Assembly (NCBI RefSeq): GCF_024449095.1
Contig: NZ_CP024628.1
Coordinates: 248,001 to 312,000, forward strand
DNA length: 64,000 nucleotides
Source: Vibrio coralliilyticus
GTDB lineage: Bacteria; Pseudomonadota; Gammaproteobacteria; Enterobacterales; Vibrionaceae
Reading direction: 5' to 3'
This document shows, piece after piece, positions 17,935 to 26,384 of the stretch. Under the pieces are notes generated by a model. It was not told where the DNA came from and searched no databases. It saw nothing but the letters and a program-made list of their open reading frames with translations. Within the stretch, counting starts at the first letter, position 1; every line of letters begins with the position of its first letter. Made by a program: the position numbers and the translations under genes.

Positions 17935-19155
17935 ATGAGCATTTTCCGTTTTCCAGCCATGGTCTGGTTAGGCATCGCCATTTTGGTTATCTGTCTGGGT
18001 ATCAGGCAATCATTTGGTATCTTTATGATGCCGGTTTCCGATTATTTTCAAACAGGACGTGAATTTTTCAGCTTTGCTATTGCACTGCAAAATTTGCTTT
18101 TTGGTGTCTTTCAGCCGTTTGTCGGTATGGCTGCCGACCGATTGGGTGCTAAACGCATCATCATTGCAGGTGCTATCGCGTATGGCGTCGGCTTGTATTT
18201 GACCTCCATCGCTGTCGAGCCTTCAACACTTTATTGGACACTTGGTGTTCTCGTTGGTTTAGGCTTGAGCGCAACCAGCTATGTCATTGTTCTTGGCGCC
18301 GTTGCTAAAGTTGTCCCAGCGGAGCACGCAGCAAAAGCATTTGGCTTGACCACTGCTGCTGGCTCATTTGGTATGTTTGCCATGATTCCTGGGGCACAAT
18401 TGTTGCTGAGTGATTTGGGTTGGCAAGGGGCACTGCAGGGCTTTTCTATGCTTTGCTCAACAATGATCGCATTTGCATTGTTTATGCGAGCACCGAAAAC
18501 AGCGGCCAGCCAAGGAAACTCTGCCAGTGAAACAAAGGAAGATCATTTAACGCTTAAGCAGGCGTTAAAAGAAGCGTTTTCTCATAGAGGCTATTGGCTG
18601 ATCCATCTTGGTTTCTTCGTTTGTGGCTTCCATGTGATGTTCATTGCGACGCACCTGCCTAGCTATTTGGCAGACAAACAGTTACCAGCCTCAACGGCTG
18701 CGATGGCACTCGCCTACGTCGGGGTTTTCAATATCTTCGGCTCTTACTTTTGGGGAGTGATGGGCGATAAATTCAGCAAACGCCATGTGATGTCTGCGCT
18801 GTATCTGATGCGTACCATAGTGATTGGCGCATTTGTGACGTTGCCAGTCACAGAGCACACAGCGGCGATATTTGGTGCGGCCATTGGCTTTTGTTGGCTA
18901 GGTACGGTGCCGTTGACATCTGGCTTAGTGAGGCAGATCTTCGGCGCTAAGTATCTATCGACTCTTTACGGGCTGGTATTTTTCACTCATCAGGTCGGCA
19001 GCTTCTTAGGGGCTTGGGCTGGTGGCCGTATTTACGATTACTACGGTTCTTATGAGCCCATTTGGTGGTCGACGGTTGTTCTCGCGTTTGCTGCGGCGAT
19101 TATTCACCTGCCAATTAACGACAAGCCTGTTCGACAGCTTGCAATAGCGCAATAA
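17935..19155 (+). CDS. MFS transporter, OFA/monocarboxylate-like
   Basis: A 406-residue, twelve-segment carrier. The N-terminal half holds RQSFGIFMMPVSDYF and MAADRLGAKRI, and the C-terminal half holds GDKFSKRHVM in the matching loop. This pattern suits the oxalate/formate antiporter and monocarboxylate branch of the superfamily. It follows the small His-rich protein by 9 bases, suggesting an operon. The substrate is unknown, and a metal link through the His-rich protein is speculative. Confidence 0.87.
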   Translation: MSIFRFPAMVWLGIAILVICLGIRQSFGIFMMPVSDYFQTGREFFSFAIALQNLLFGVFQPFVGMAADRLGAKRIIIAGAIAYGVGLYLTSIAVEPSTLYWTLGVLVGLGLSATSYVIVLGAVAKVVPAEHAAKAFGLTTAAGSFGMFAMIPGAQLLLSDLGWQGALQGFSMLCSTMIAFALFMRAPKTAASQGNSASETKEDHLTLKQALKEAFSHRGYWLIHLGFFVCGFHVMFIATHLPSYLADKQLPASTAAMALAYVGVFNIFGSYFWGVMGDKFSKRHVMSALYLMRTIVIGAFVTLPVTEHTAAIFGAAIGFCWLGTVPLTSGLVRQIFGAKYLSTLYGLVFFTHQVGSFLGAWAGGRIYDYYGSYEPIWWSTVVLAFAAAIIHLPINDKPVRQLAIAQ

Positions 19156-19229
19156 TTTATCCGACGTATGTCTTAGTTCCTGTTTTTTCACGTATACACT
19201 GAGAAGAGAAAAATCAGGAGGTAAGTAAA

Positions 19230-20774
19230 ATGACCTTTAATACTATCCGTCTCATTCTTGGTGATCAGCTCAATGCACGTCACTCTTGGTTTCAAGATGT
19301 TGACCAGTCAGTGTTGTATTTGATTGCGGAACTTCACCCAGAAGCTACTTATGTTAGGCATCACGTGCAAAAGGTGTGTGCATTTTTTGCTGCAATGAGA
19401 GCGTTTGCGCGTGAGCTTCAGCAAGACGGACACCAAGTGTTGCATCTCAATCTGGACCAAACTTTGGAATTCTCTGATGTCTCGCAACTTGTTCATCACT
19501 ATGTCAAAGAGTCTGGTGCAGCAGTGTTCGAGTATCAAAGACCAGATGAGTTTCGTTTAGCAACGCTCCTTAATGAAATAGAGATACAAGGCTGCCGTAT
19601 TCAACGTACAGAGAGTGAACACTTCCTTCTTCCCTTTGAGCAGATTGAGCAGCACTTTCCTCAAGGAAAGCACATTATGATGGAGCACTTCTATCGTAAA
19701 ATGCGGAAAAATTTCAGTATCTTAATGGATGATGGAAAACCTAAAGGTGGAAAGTGGAATTACGATGCGAACAATCGCAACAAACTCAAAACAGCGGATA
19801 TAAAACGTTTGCCGACCCCTCTGTTGTTTGGTAATGATGTCACCGAGATTAGAGCGTCGCTTGAGCGGCACAATATCAGCACCATAGGGCAACTTGAAGG
19901 CCCGTTGTTATGGCCGATTAACCGCAATCAAAGTCTGACGCTTCTTGCCCACTTTTGCTCCGTATGCCTACCTAACTTTGGTCGGTTTCAAGATGCAATG
20001 ACGCAGGTGCATGAATCAAAATGGTCGCTTTACCATAGTCGATTGTCCTTCGCCTTAAACAGCAAAATGCTTCACCCTCTTGAAGTGATTGATAGTGCGC
20101 TGTCAGCGTATGAGTCAAACCCAGACATTGATATTTCTCAGGCAGAAGGTTTTATACGTCAAATACTTGGTTGGAGGGAATATATTCGAGGTGTCTACTG
20201 GGCCAATATGCCAGACTATGCTGAGCACAACCATTTCGACGCTAAGCGCCACTTGCCGAAGTATTTTTGGTCTGGGGAAACAAAAATGGCATGTATGAAG
20301 GAAGCTATCGGGCAATCGTTGGATTTCGCCTACGCGCACCATATTCAAAGGCTTATGGTGACGGGCAACTTCTGTTTGTTAACGGAGATTGACCCAGCCC
20401 AGGTTGATAAGTGGTATCTCGGTATCTACGTGGATGCGATTGAATGGGTAGAAATGCCTAATACCCGAGGTATGGCTCTGTTCGCGGATGGTGGCATTGT
20501 AGGAACTAAACCTTATGCTGCGAGTGGCGCGTATATCGATCGAATGAGTGATTACTGCAAAGGTTGCCATTATAACCATAGCGAAAAAACGCAGGATAAT
20601 GCATGCCCGTTGAATAGCTTGTATTGGCGTTTCATGCACAAACACAGAGAAATGCTTACGCAAAATCCGCGTATTGGCGTTATTTATCGCTCTTGGGACA
20701 ATCTGGAGGAACAGGCACAAAGTGAGATTTTGCAAAAAGCAGAGCATTATTTAGAGCATATTGAAACTTTGTAG
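19230..20774 (+). CDS. FeS-containing bacterial cryptochrome/(6-4) photolyase (PhrB type)
   Basis: A 514-residue photolyase-related protein. It has the antenna domain N-terminally (TIRLILGDQLNARHSWF) and the FAD-binding helical domain with the long C-terminal region of the FeS-BCP class. Cysteines 355, 443, 446 and 459 have exactly the spacing (88, 3, 13) of the four [4Fe-4S] ligands of Agrobacterium PhrB. The segment IRQILGWREYIRGVYW is diagnostic for the family. It would repair UV-made (6-4) photoproducts using light. A good ribosome site (AGGAGG) lies at 19217-19222. Confidence 0.92.
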   Translation: MTFNTIRLILGDQLNARHSWFQDVDQSVLYLIAELHPEATYVRHHVQKVCAFFAAMRAFARELQQDGHQVLHLNLDQTLEFSDVSQLVHHYVKESGAAVFEYQRPDEFRLATLLNEIEIQGCRIQRTESEHFLLPFEQIEQHFPQGKHIMMEHFYRKMRKNFSILMDDGKPKGGKWNYDANNRNKLKTADIKRLPTPLLFGNDVTEIRASLERHNISTIGQLEGPLLWPINRNQSLTLLAHFCSVCLPNFGRFQDAMTQVHESKWSLYHSRLSFALNSKMLHPLEVIDSALSAYESNPDIDISQAEGFIRQILGWREYIRGVYWANMPDYAEHNHFDAKRHLPKYFWSGETKMACMKEAIGQSLDFAYAHHIQRLMVTGNFCLLTEIDPAQVDKWYLGIYVDAIEWVEMPNTRGMALFADGGIVGTKPYAASGAYIDRMSDYCKGCHYNHSEKTQDNACPLNSLYWRFMHKHREMLTQNPRIGVIYRSWDNLEEQAQSEILQKAEHYLEHIETL

Positions 20775-20851
20775 CCCTATCGCCAGCGTGTTGTGAAAAA
20801 TAAAAACGTGCTAGAGCGCAAATTAGATTATGATGAAGGCCTTTGATTACA

Positions 20852-21595
20852 ATGGTTTTTATCAATATGTTTGCTGAATGGATAACGGCAGAGGCATTGA
20901 CTGCTGCCTTTCTGATCTTCCTTGGCTCATTCGTACAGACAGCGATAGGTTTTGGCTTAGCGATTGTTGCCGCACCGCTGCTGTTCCTTGTTTCGCCTGA
21001 TTATGTTCCCGCGCCTATCTGTTTAGTCGCCCTTTACATTTCTATTCTTAACGCGTTGAAACATAGAGCTAATGTCGAGATCGGTGGGCTTAAGATGGCC
21101 TTAATTGGTCGTGTACCGGGCTCTATAGCGGGTGGTGTGTTGCTGGTGATGGTGTCTACCGATCTGCTGGCATTATGGCTTGGTCTGTTGGTACTGCTGG
21201 CAGTTACGGTGAGCCTTCTTCCTTTTCGTATCGAACCGACCCCAATCCGTATGGGTATTGCGGGGTTCTTCTCTGGCTTTTTTGGCACCAGCTCAGCGAT
21301 TGGTGGACCGCCAATGGCTTTACTGTTACAACATCAGGAGGCAAATCAATTAAGAGGCAATTTGTCGGCCTTTTTTGTCTTCAGCTCAATCATTTCATTG
21401 ATTATCCAAATGCCAGCGGTTTTTTTGACGATGCACCACTTGTGGATCAGTATTCCGTTACTGCCTGCTGCGTGGTTGGGTTATAAACTCGCTTTAGCAA
21501 CGACTCAATCTCTACCCAAAGAGAAGATTCGTCTTGGAGCATTGATGCTGTGTACCGTCAGTGGTGCGACGGCAGTTTGGCAAGGTTTGGTATAA
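20852..21595 (+). CDS. TSUP-family (TauE/SafE) membrane transporter
   Basis: A carrier of about 248 residues with seven to eight membrane segments and the TSUP repeats GSFVQTAIGFGLAIVAAPLLFL and GFFSGFFGTSSAIGGPPMALLL. The family moves sulfite, sulfoacetate or other small organosulfur anions. The ATG at 20852 was chosen; a TTG at 20843 is in frame. It is 77 bases after the photolyase and may belong to the same transcript. Substrate is unknown. Confidence 0.87.
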   Translation: MVFINMFAEWITAEALTAAFLIFLGSFVQTAIGFGLAIVAAPLLFLVSPDYVPAPICLVALYISILNALKHRANVEIGGLKMALIGRVPGSIAGGVLLVMVSTDLLALWLGLLVLLAVTVSLLPFRIEPTPIRMGIAGFFSGFFGTSSAIGGPPMALLLQHQEANQLRGNLSAFFVFSSIISLIIQMPAVFLTMHHLWISIPLLPAAWLGYKLALATTQSLPKEKIRLGALMLCTVSGATAVWQGLV

Positions 21596-21635
21596 GCCAT
21601 TTTTATTGATGTTCATCTTAGGTTAAGGAAAAACC

Positions 21636-21929
21636 ATGATACTAGAAGTCGCAATTCTGGATGTGAAGCCGGATATGGAGAAAGATTTTGAACAAAACTT
21701 TTCAAAAGCTCAGGCCATTATTTCCAGCATGCAAGGCTATATTTCTCATCAATTGCAACGTTGCATAGAAAACCCGAGGCGCTATATTTTGTTAGTGAAT
21801 TGGCAAACCTTGGAAGACCATGAAGTCGGATTCAGACAATCTGCCGAGTATCAGGAATGGAAAGCGCTGTTACATCACTTTTATGATCCATTCCCGACCG
21901 TAGAACATTATGAGAGTGTGTTCGGCTAA
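21636..21929 (+). CDS. Antibiotic biosynthesis monooxygenase (ABM) domain protein
   Basis: A 97-residue single ABM (ferredoxin-like, dimeric alpha/beta barrel) domain. The pattern MILEVAILDVKPDMEKDFEQNF, then the strand RRYILLVNWQTLEDHEVGFRQS and the end HHFYDPFPTVEHYE fits the family. Members include quinol monooxygenases and haem-degrading proteins, but many have no known role. Closely spaced between the TSUP and YccF genes. Enzyme activity is not predicted with confidence. Confidence 0.85.
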   Translation: MILEVAILDVKPDMEKDFEQNFSKAQAIISSMQGYISHQLQRCIENPRRYILLVNWQTLEDHEVGFRQSAEYQEWKALLHHFYDPFPTVEHYESVFG

Positions 21930-21956
21930 GATTTTCTAAAAGGAGAAAATAAGGTT

Positions 21957-22382
21957 ATGAGAACGATAGGCAATATAATTTGGTTTTTGCTTGGTGGCAT
22001 TGTCATGGGCCTGATGTGGTGGTTCTTCGGCCTGCTGGCTTTCATTAGTATCGTGGGTATTCCGTGGGGGCGGGCGTGTTTTGTGATGGGGAATTTTTCT
22101 TTCTTCCCGTTTGGTCAAGAGGCGATTGCTCGAGATGAACTGACCAATGAAATGGACATTGGAACCAGCCCGCTCGGTTTGGTCGGCAACGTCATTTGGT
22201 TTGTGTTTGCAGGTATCTGGTTAGCGATAGGCCACATCCTGTCAGCGGTGGCGTGTTTTGTGACCATCATTGGTATCCCATTTGCGATTCAGCACCTCAA
22301 ACTGGCGTATATTTCATTGGCGCCAATTGGAAAAACTGTGGTACCTAAAGAGCAAGCTGCAATGGCAAAATATTCTAAATAA
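21957..22382 (+). CDS. YccF-domain inner-membrane protein
   Basis: A 141-residue membrane protein with two repeated YccF units, each with a pair of hydrophobic helices (GNIIWFLLGGIVMGLMWW and GNVIWFVFAGIWLAIGH). Between them lies the sequence GIPWGRACF, and after the second is GIPFAIQHLKLA. The repeat match shows an internal duplication typical of YccF. An AAAGGAGA ribosome site sits before the ATG. Function of the family is unknown. Confidence 0.9.
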   Translation: MRTIGNIIWFLLGGIVMGLMWWFFGLLAFISIVGIPWGRACFVMGNFSFFPFGQEAIARDELTNEMDIGTSPLGLVGNVIWFVFAGIWLAIGHILSAVACFVTIIGIPFAIQHLKLAYISLAPIGKTVVPKEQAAMAKYSK

Positions 22383-22406
22383 AGAAAGCCCCGAATGGGG
22401 CTTTCT
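22383..22406 (+). terminator. Terminator hairpin after yccF
   Basis: Perfect 10-base arms AGAAAGCCCC and GGGGCTTTCT around GAAT, beginning at the stop codon, followed by a T-rich stretch (GCTTTCTTG). Confidence 0.8.
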
Positions 22407-22571
22407 GCTTTCTTGATCCCAATATTGGATGGCGAGTAAGAAACTCTTTCACTTCTCCCATAAAAGAGACAATCTAATCAGACATATTGCACTGGTATGA
22501 CATTGACCCGATATAAATGTCATTTATAGTAGTGCGCTAGATTTGCTGCTGAATAATAGAATAAACACTCA

Positions 22572-23387
22572 ATGCTGCGCTGGATAACAAAGATGAAAAC
22601 TATCCTCAGTGCGTCAAGCTTGATCGTCTCCACTGCCAGTTATGCTGCTCCCCATCCCGTGGAGTTGGCTCTCTACACTCAGGATTTTCCACCGTTACAA
22701 GTGGAAGTCGATGGTGTGGCAGAAGGATACGTGATCAAATTTGTCGAAGCTGTGGTACAAGATGCTGCTCGAACCCTCCCAATGACACTGCATCAGGTCC
22801 ATTTTACGCCGTGGAAAAGGGCAATGCGAATTACGCAAACTCGTAAGAATGCTTTGCTTGTATCTGTGTCACGCACACCAATACGAGAAGATAAATTTCA
22901 CTGGATTGGTGAAGTTTCGCCATATGAAGTCAGTATCTTTCGCCACATTAATGGTCCAAGCCTCAAAACAGATCAACTACAAGCACTCAAGGATTATCGC
23001 TTTGGTGCTCAAACAGAAGGGTCTTTTGAAGAGTTGATCCGGTCTTTGGGCTTTAAGCAGATCATTCCAGTGAACTACGGTAAGGACGCGATTCGTTTGT
23101 TGCGAGCTAATCGGGTTGACTACGCCCCTTTAGTGACGGTCAGCTATCCTTACCGAATGGCGCAATACGGCTTCGATCCGAGTAACTTTGTTGAAGTGAT
23201 GAAAGTAAAACCATTGTGTAAAGCGTTGTGGTTGGTCACAGGTAAGCAAACGTCACCTGAAGTAGTGGAAGCGCTGAGGCAAAGCTTTGAAAAGTTGAAG
23301 GCTGAGGGAGAGCTGTCTTCATTGATTGAGGCCTACCAGCCTGAGAACCCGATTATGCTCCGCTATCAGGAGCTGGCATCAAAGTGA
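22572..23387 (+). CDS. Periplasmic solute-binding protein, family 3 (orphan)
   Basis: A protein of up to 271 residues with a signal peptide ending ASYAAPHPV and a type-3 binding fold (ELALYTQDFPPLQVEVDGVAEGYVIKF, then RAMRITQTRKNALLVSVSRTPIREDKFHWIGEV). Met8 at 22593 gives a shorter, more standard signal peptide and may be the true start. No permease or ATPase is nearby, so it may serve as a sensor-like or degenerate binding protein, as many Vibrio members of this family do. The ligand is probably an amino acid or similar small molecule. Confidence 0.8.
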   Translation: MLRWITKMKTILSASSLIVSTASYAAPHPVELALYTQDFPPLQVEVDGVAEGYVIKFVEAVVQDAARTLPMTLHQVHFTPWKRAMRITQTRKNALLVSVSRTPIREDKFHWIGEVSPYEVSIFRHINGPSLKTDQLQALKDYRFGAQTEGSFEELIRSLGFKQIIPVNYGKDAIRLLRANRVDYAPLVTVSYPYRMAQYGFDPSNFVEVMKVKPLCKALWLVTGKQTSPEVVEALRQSFEKLKAEGELSSLIEAYQPENPIMLRYQELASK

Positions 23388-23394
23388 TAAAAAG

Positions 23395-23412
23395 GGGCCT
23401 GATAACAGGCCC
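23395..23412 (-). terminator. Terminator between convergent binding-protein genes
   Basis: Arms GGGCCTG and CAGGCCC around ATAA. On the minus strand the stem is followed by CCTTTTTATC, so it mainly ends the minus-strand gene at 23421. Confidence 0.8.
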
Positions 23413-23420
23413 AAATGGAT

Positions 23421-24194
23421 TTACAGCTCTTCGCCGTAGATGTCAAAAGAGAAGTACTTTTGCGCAATCTTGTCGTAAGTACCGTTGGCGCGGATAGCGG
23501 CTATCGCTTTATTGAATTTATCGGCTAACAGTTTGTCTTTCTGACGCAGTGCCAGAGCAGTCCCTTCACCGATGTAAGCTTTGTCGGTCACGGGCTTGCC
23601 GACAAATTCAAACCCCTGCCCAATGTCTTTATCCAAAAATGCCAAGGCAAGTTGATCAGAGTTACCAAAAGTCAGATCAAGTCGGCCGGTGGCCATATCA
23701 ATATAGACTTCATCTTGACCTGTATAGCGTTTGATCTCGGCGACATCGCCGAATTTATCGGTCACATAGCGGTCATGAATCGTGCCACCTTGAACGCCTA
23801 TAACTCTGTCTTTTAATCCTTTCTCCGAAATATCAATCTTAGTGCCCGTAGCAGTGACAAACCGAGCTGGTGTTTGGTAGTACTTGTTGGTAAATAGCAC
23901 CCGCTTTTTACGTTCTTCTGTGATGCGCATCGAAGCCATGATCACATCCGACTTTCTCGCCAGCAGACTCGGGATGAGCGAGTCCCAGCTTTGAGCAACC
24001 CAAGTACAGTCTAATTTTGCTTCAGCACACAATGCATCGGCAATTTCGATATCGAACCCTGCTGGATTACCGTTTGGATCTTTGTAGTTAAACGGTGGGT
24101 AAGTGAAATCAGAGGCCAAGCGCACTTGTTTTGCAAAAGAGGGTGTAGACAGAAGAGTGGCTGCACAGGCAATCACACTAAGCACTTTGTTCAT
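23421..24194 (-). CDS. Amino-acid ABC transporter substrate-binding protein (lysine/arginine/ornithine type)
   Basis: A 257-residue periplasmic protein. The signal peptide ends LLSTPSFA, and the mature protein starts KQVRLASDFTYPPFNYKDPNGNPAGFDIEIADALC, close to the ArgT/HisJ pattern. SMRITEERKKRVLFTNKYY carries the arginine that binds the ligand carboxylate. The ATG at 24194 has AAGGA upstream; the longer frame to 24302 lacks a signal peptide. It overlaps the end of the HisC-like gene by 17 bases, so the two are translated together. No permease is present locally. Confidence 0.9.
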   Translation of the reverse strand: MNKVLSVIACAATLLSTPSFAKQVRLASDFTYPPFNYKDPNGNPAGFDIEIADALCAEAKLDCTWVAQSWDSLIPSLLARKSDVIMASMRITEERKKRVLFTNKYYQTPARFVTATGTKIDISEKGLKDRVIGVQGGTIHDRYVTDKFGDVAEIKRYTGQDEVYIDMATGRLDLTFGNSDQLALAFLDKDIGQGFEFVGKPVTDKAYIGEGTALALRQKDKLLADKFNKAIAAIRANGTYDKIAQKYFSFDIYGEEL

Positions 24195-25296
24195 GGTTGA
24201 AATCCTTGTCTTTGTTTTTCGTTGATACTGGGTTTGATAAGTGGCTAATGATGGTAGCGACTTCTTGCATAGATTCTTGTGAACCAATCGTGATCCGTAC
24301 ACAGTGTTTCAAGCTCGGTTCATGGGCTTGATTACGGGTCACAACTCCGGCATTAAGCAAATAGTTGAAAAGGTCAACATCAGGTCGCGTACGGATTAAA
24401 ATAAAGTTGGTAGCAGAAGGGTACACTTTCTCAATCCATTCAAATGACTGAATCTGTTCTACAAACCACTCTTTGGTAGCGATTAGCTTCTTGGTATTCG
24501 CCCTGACTTGGGCCAAACCCTCTGAGCTTAGTGCGTTTAATACGATTTCTGCTGAGCTATCCGGCATTGGGTAAGGTGGTAGCATTTTATTGAGGTAGTT
24601 CATCACGGATGTATCAGCGATGATGAAACCACAGCGCACGGCTGCAAGGCCAAAGGCTTTAGAGAGAGTACGAATAACAACCAGATTAGGGTATTGCTCG
24701 ATTAAGCTGACAACGCTTTCTTCAAGCTCAAACTCAATATATGCTTCGTCAACGACGATCAGAGCGTGTTCTTGTGTCTGCTCAAGAATGGATAAAATAT
24801 CGTGTCGTTTCAGTAATTGTCCGGTTGGATTATTTGGTGAACAGAGAAAAATTAAACTCGCTGACTCGGCAGCCTTAACTACCCCCTCAACATCCAGAGC
24901 AAAGTCTGGTGCAAGCAAAGGGATGTCGATCGTTTCAACGGCCAGTGAATCTGCACAAAACTCATACATTGCATAAGTCGGACTACAGATAGCAATACGG
25001 CTTTTACCCGGTTGGCAGAACGTACGCACAAGTAGATCGATGGCTTCATCAGCGCCTCTGACAGCAAGAGCAGGGTTTCGGGTTTGGCAGTAATCCTGAT
25101 AGGCGGAGGCGATATCATGAGGTAGAAAATCAGGGTAGCGGTGATACGCATTTTGCTGTTCGTTAAAATGAAGTGGTTGTTCTAACTCATTGGCGTTGAG
25201 CCACAGTCGACCAGAACCACCAATTCGTCTTGCTGACTGATAAGGTATTAATTTTTTTATATTATCGGGTGCAATTTTATCTGCCAGCGACATCAT
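24178..25296 (-). CDS. HisC-like PLP-dependent aminotransferase
   Basis: A 372-residue class-I/II aminotransferase resembling histidinol-phosphate aminotransferase. Seen are SPNNPTGQLL, VVDEAYIEFE and the PLP lysine in TLSKAFGLAAVRCG, plus the phosphate-site arginine in VRITIGSQES. It sits outside any his operon, beside an amino-acid binding protein and a divergent LysR, so it likely transaminates an imported amino acid (aromatic or basic) rather than acting in histidine synthesis. AAGGAA precedes the tandem ATG codons. Confidence 0.87.
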   Translation of the reverse strand: MMSLADKIAPDNIKKLIPYQSARRIGGSGRLWLNANELEQPLHFNEQQNAYHRYPDFLPHDIASAYQDYCQTRNPALAVRGADEAIDLLVRTFCQPGKSRIAICSPTYAMYEFCADSLAVETIDIPLLAPDFALDVEGVVKAAESASLIFLCSPNNPTGQLLKRHDILSILEQTQEHALIVVDEAYIEFELEESVVSLIEQYPNLVVIRTLSKAFGLAAVRCGFIIADTSVMNYLNKMLPPYPMPDSSAEIVLNALSSEGLAQVRANTKKLIATKEWFVEQIQSFEWIEKVYPSATNFILIRTRPDVDLFNYLLNAGVVTRNQAHEPSLKHCVRITIGSQESMQEVATIISHLSNPVSTKNKDKDFNHEQSA

Positions 25297-25324
25297 GTTT
25301 CTATTCCTTTACTGCATAACTAAT

Positions 25325-25350
25325 CTAGTTAAAGTTAGATCTATAACTAG
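25325..25350. promoter_or_regulatory. Inverted repeat in the divergent HisC-like/LysR promoter
   Basis: CTAGTTA and TAACTAG separated by 12 bases (TAACTAG-type arms, containing a T-N11-A spacing). It lies between the aminotransferase start and the LysR gene, a plausible LysR operator. Evidence is symmetry and position only. Confidence 0.35.
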
Positions 25351-25454
25351 AATTTCTTATTTTATAAAAAGGTAGTCAAAGTTTTGTTTGAGGAGAATCG
25401 AAATAAAGGCATACTTGCTATGCAATAAATGCATGGCTTATGGGGTGGTGAAAA

Positions 25455-26330
25455 ATGAGATTACCTTCGACGAAAAATTTGCAGGCATTTTTGGCTACCG
25501 CTGAGTACCTCAATCTCACCCATGCCGCCGAGTCGCTCAACATGACACAGGGTGCGGTCAGCCGACAGATCCAATCACTGGAATCTCTTATGGGAGTTAG
25601 CCTGTTTTATCGACGCTCTAGGGGACTTGCTTTGACGCCTGAAGGGAGTCTATTCCTTCCGCTGGCGCAAGACATCATTAAGCGCTTACAACGCTCAGTT
25701 AGGGAAGTGTCCGAAAGTGCCAACCGGGTCAAATTACTTGCCCCGAGTTGTATTACCACCTGGTTACTGGCTCGCTTGGCAAACTTTCAGCAAGCTAACC
25801 TAGATGTGAATGTCGAGTTGACTTCAACTACTAAACATCAATTGCACCCTGATTTTGATAGCTTCGATATGGTGATCGTTTATGGTAAACCAGCTCGAAG
25901 CAAGCAGGTTTCGCAAACCTTGTTGTTTGATGAAATTTTAGCGCCCGTTTGCTCGCCTCAATTGTGGTCGCAGTGTGTTGAGGAGGATGAACCAGTACAA
26001 GATACCTTGGTTAATCGTTTTATGTGGTTACATGCAAATCAAGAGCAATCAGACTGGGCTTTGTGGTGCGACAGCAGCAATGAATCGGCATTGAAAGGAA
26101 CGGGCAATCAGACATTTGCAACTTTAGATCAAGCAATGAATGCGGCACAGCAGGGGTTTGGGATGACCGTGGGGGATGTGACCTTGGCGGATCAGGATAT
26201 TAAGTCAAACCGCTTGCTCTGCCCATTTGATAAACGTATCCGCTCTGGCAATAGTTACTTTTTGCTTTCGGCAAATCAAGAGCCGAATGACTCGGTCAAA
26301 GCGTTATCTGACTGGTTGGCGCACAACTAA
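25455..26330 (+). CDS. LysR-family regulator, GcvA-like
   Basis: A 291-residue regulator with the helix-turn-helix LTHAAESLNMTQGAVSRQIQSLESLMGVSLFYRRSRGLALT, very similar in pattern to GcvA, and an effector domain including the late conserved AMNAAQQGFGMTVGDVTL. It is divergent from the HisC-like aminotransferase gene and its binding protein, which it probably controls in response to an amino acid. The ligand is not readable. Confidence 0.9.
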   Translation: MRLPSTKNLQAFLATAEYLNLTHAAESLNMTQGAVSRQIQSLESLMGVSLFYRRSRGLALTPEGSLFLPLAQDIIKRLQRSVREVSESANRVKLLAPSCITTWLLARLANFQQANLDVNVELTSTTKHQLHPDFDSFDMVIVYGKPARSKQVSQTLLFDEILAPVCSPQLWSQCVEEDEPVQDTLVNRFMWLHANQEQSDWALWCDSSNESALKGTGNQTFATLDQAMNAAQQGFGMTVGDVTLADQDIKSNRLLCPFDKRIRSGNSYFLLSANQEPNDSVKALSDWLAHN

Positions 26331-26384
26331 ACTTTCTAATGTTTTGTATCGCTATCAAATGATTCATAACCTTCAGCGAGTCAC

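Noticed and set aside
24194..24302. N-terminal extension of the amino-acid binding protein up to 24302
   Set aside because: The extension lacks a signal peptide and overlaps the aminotransferase; ATG 24194 has a good ribosome site and signal peptide.
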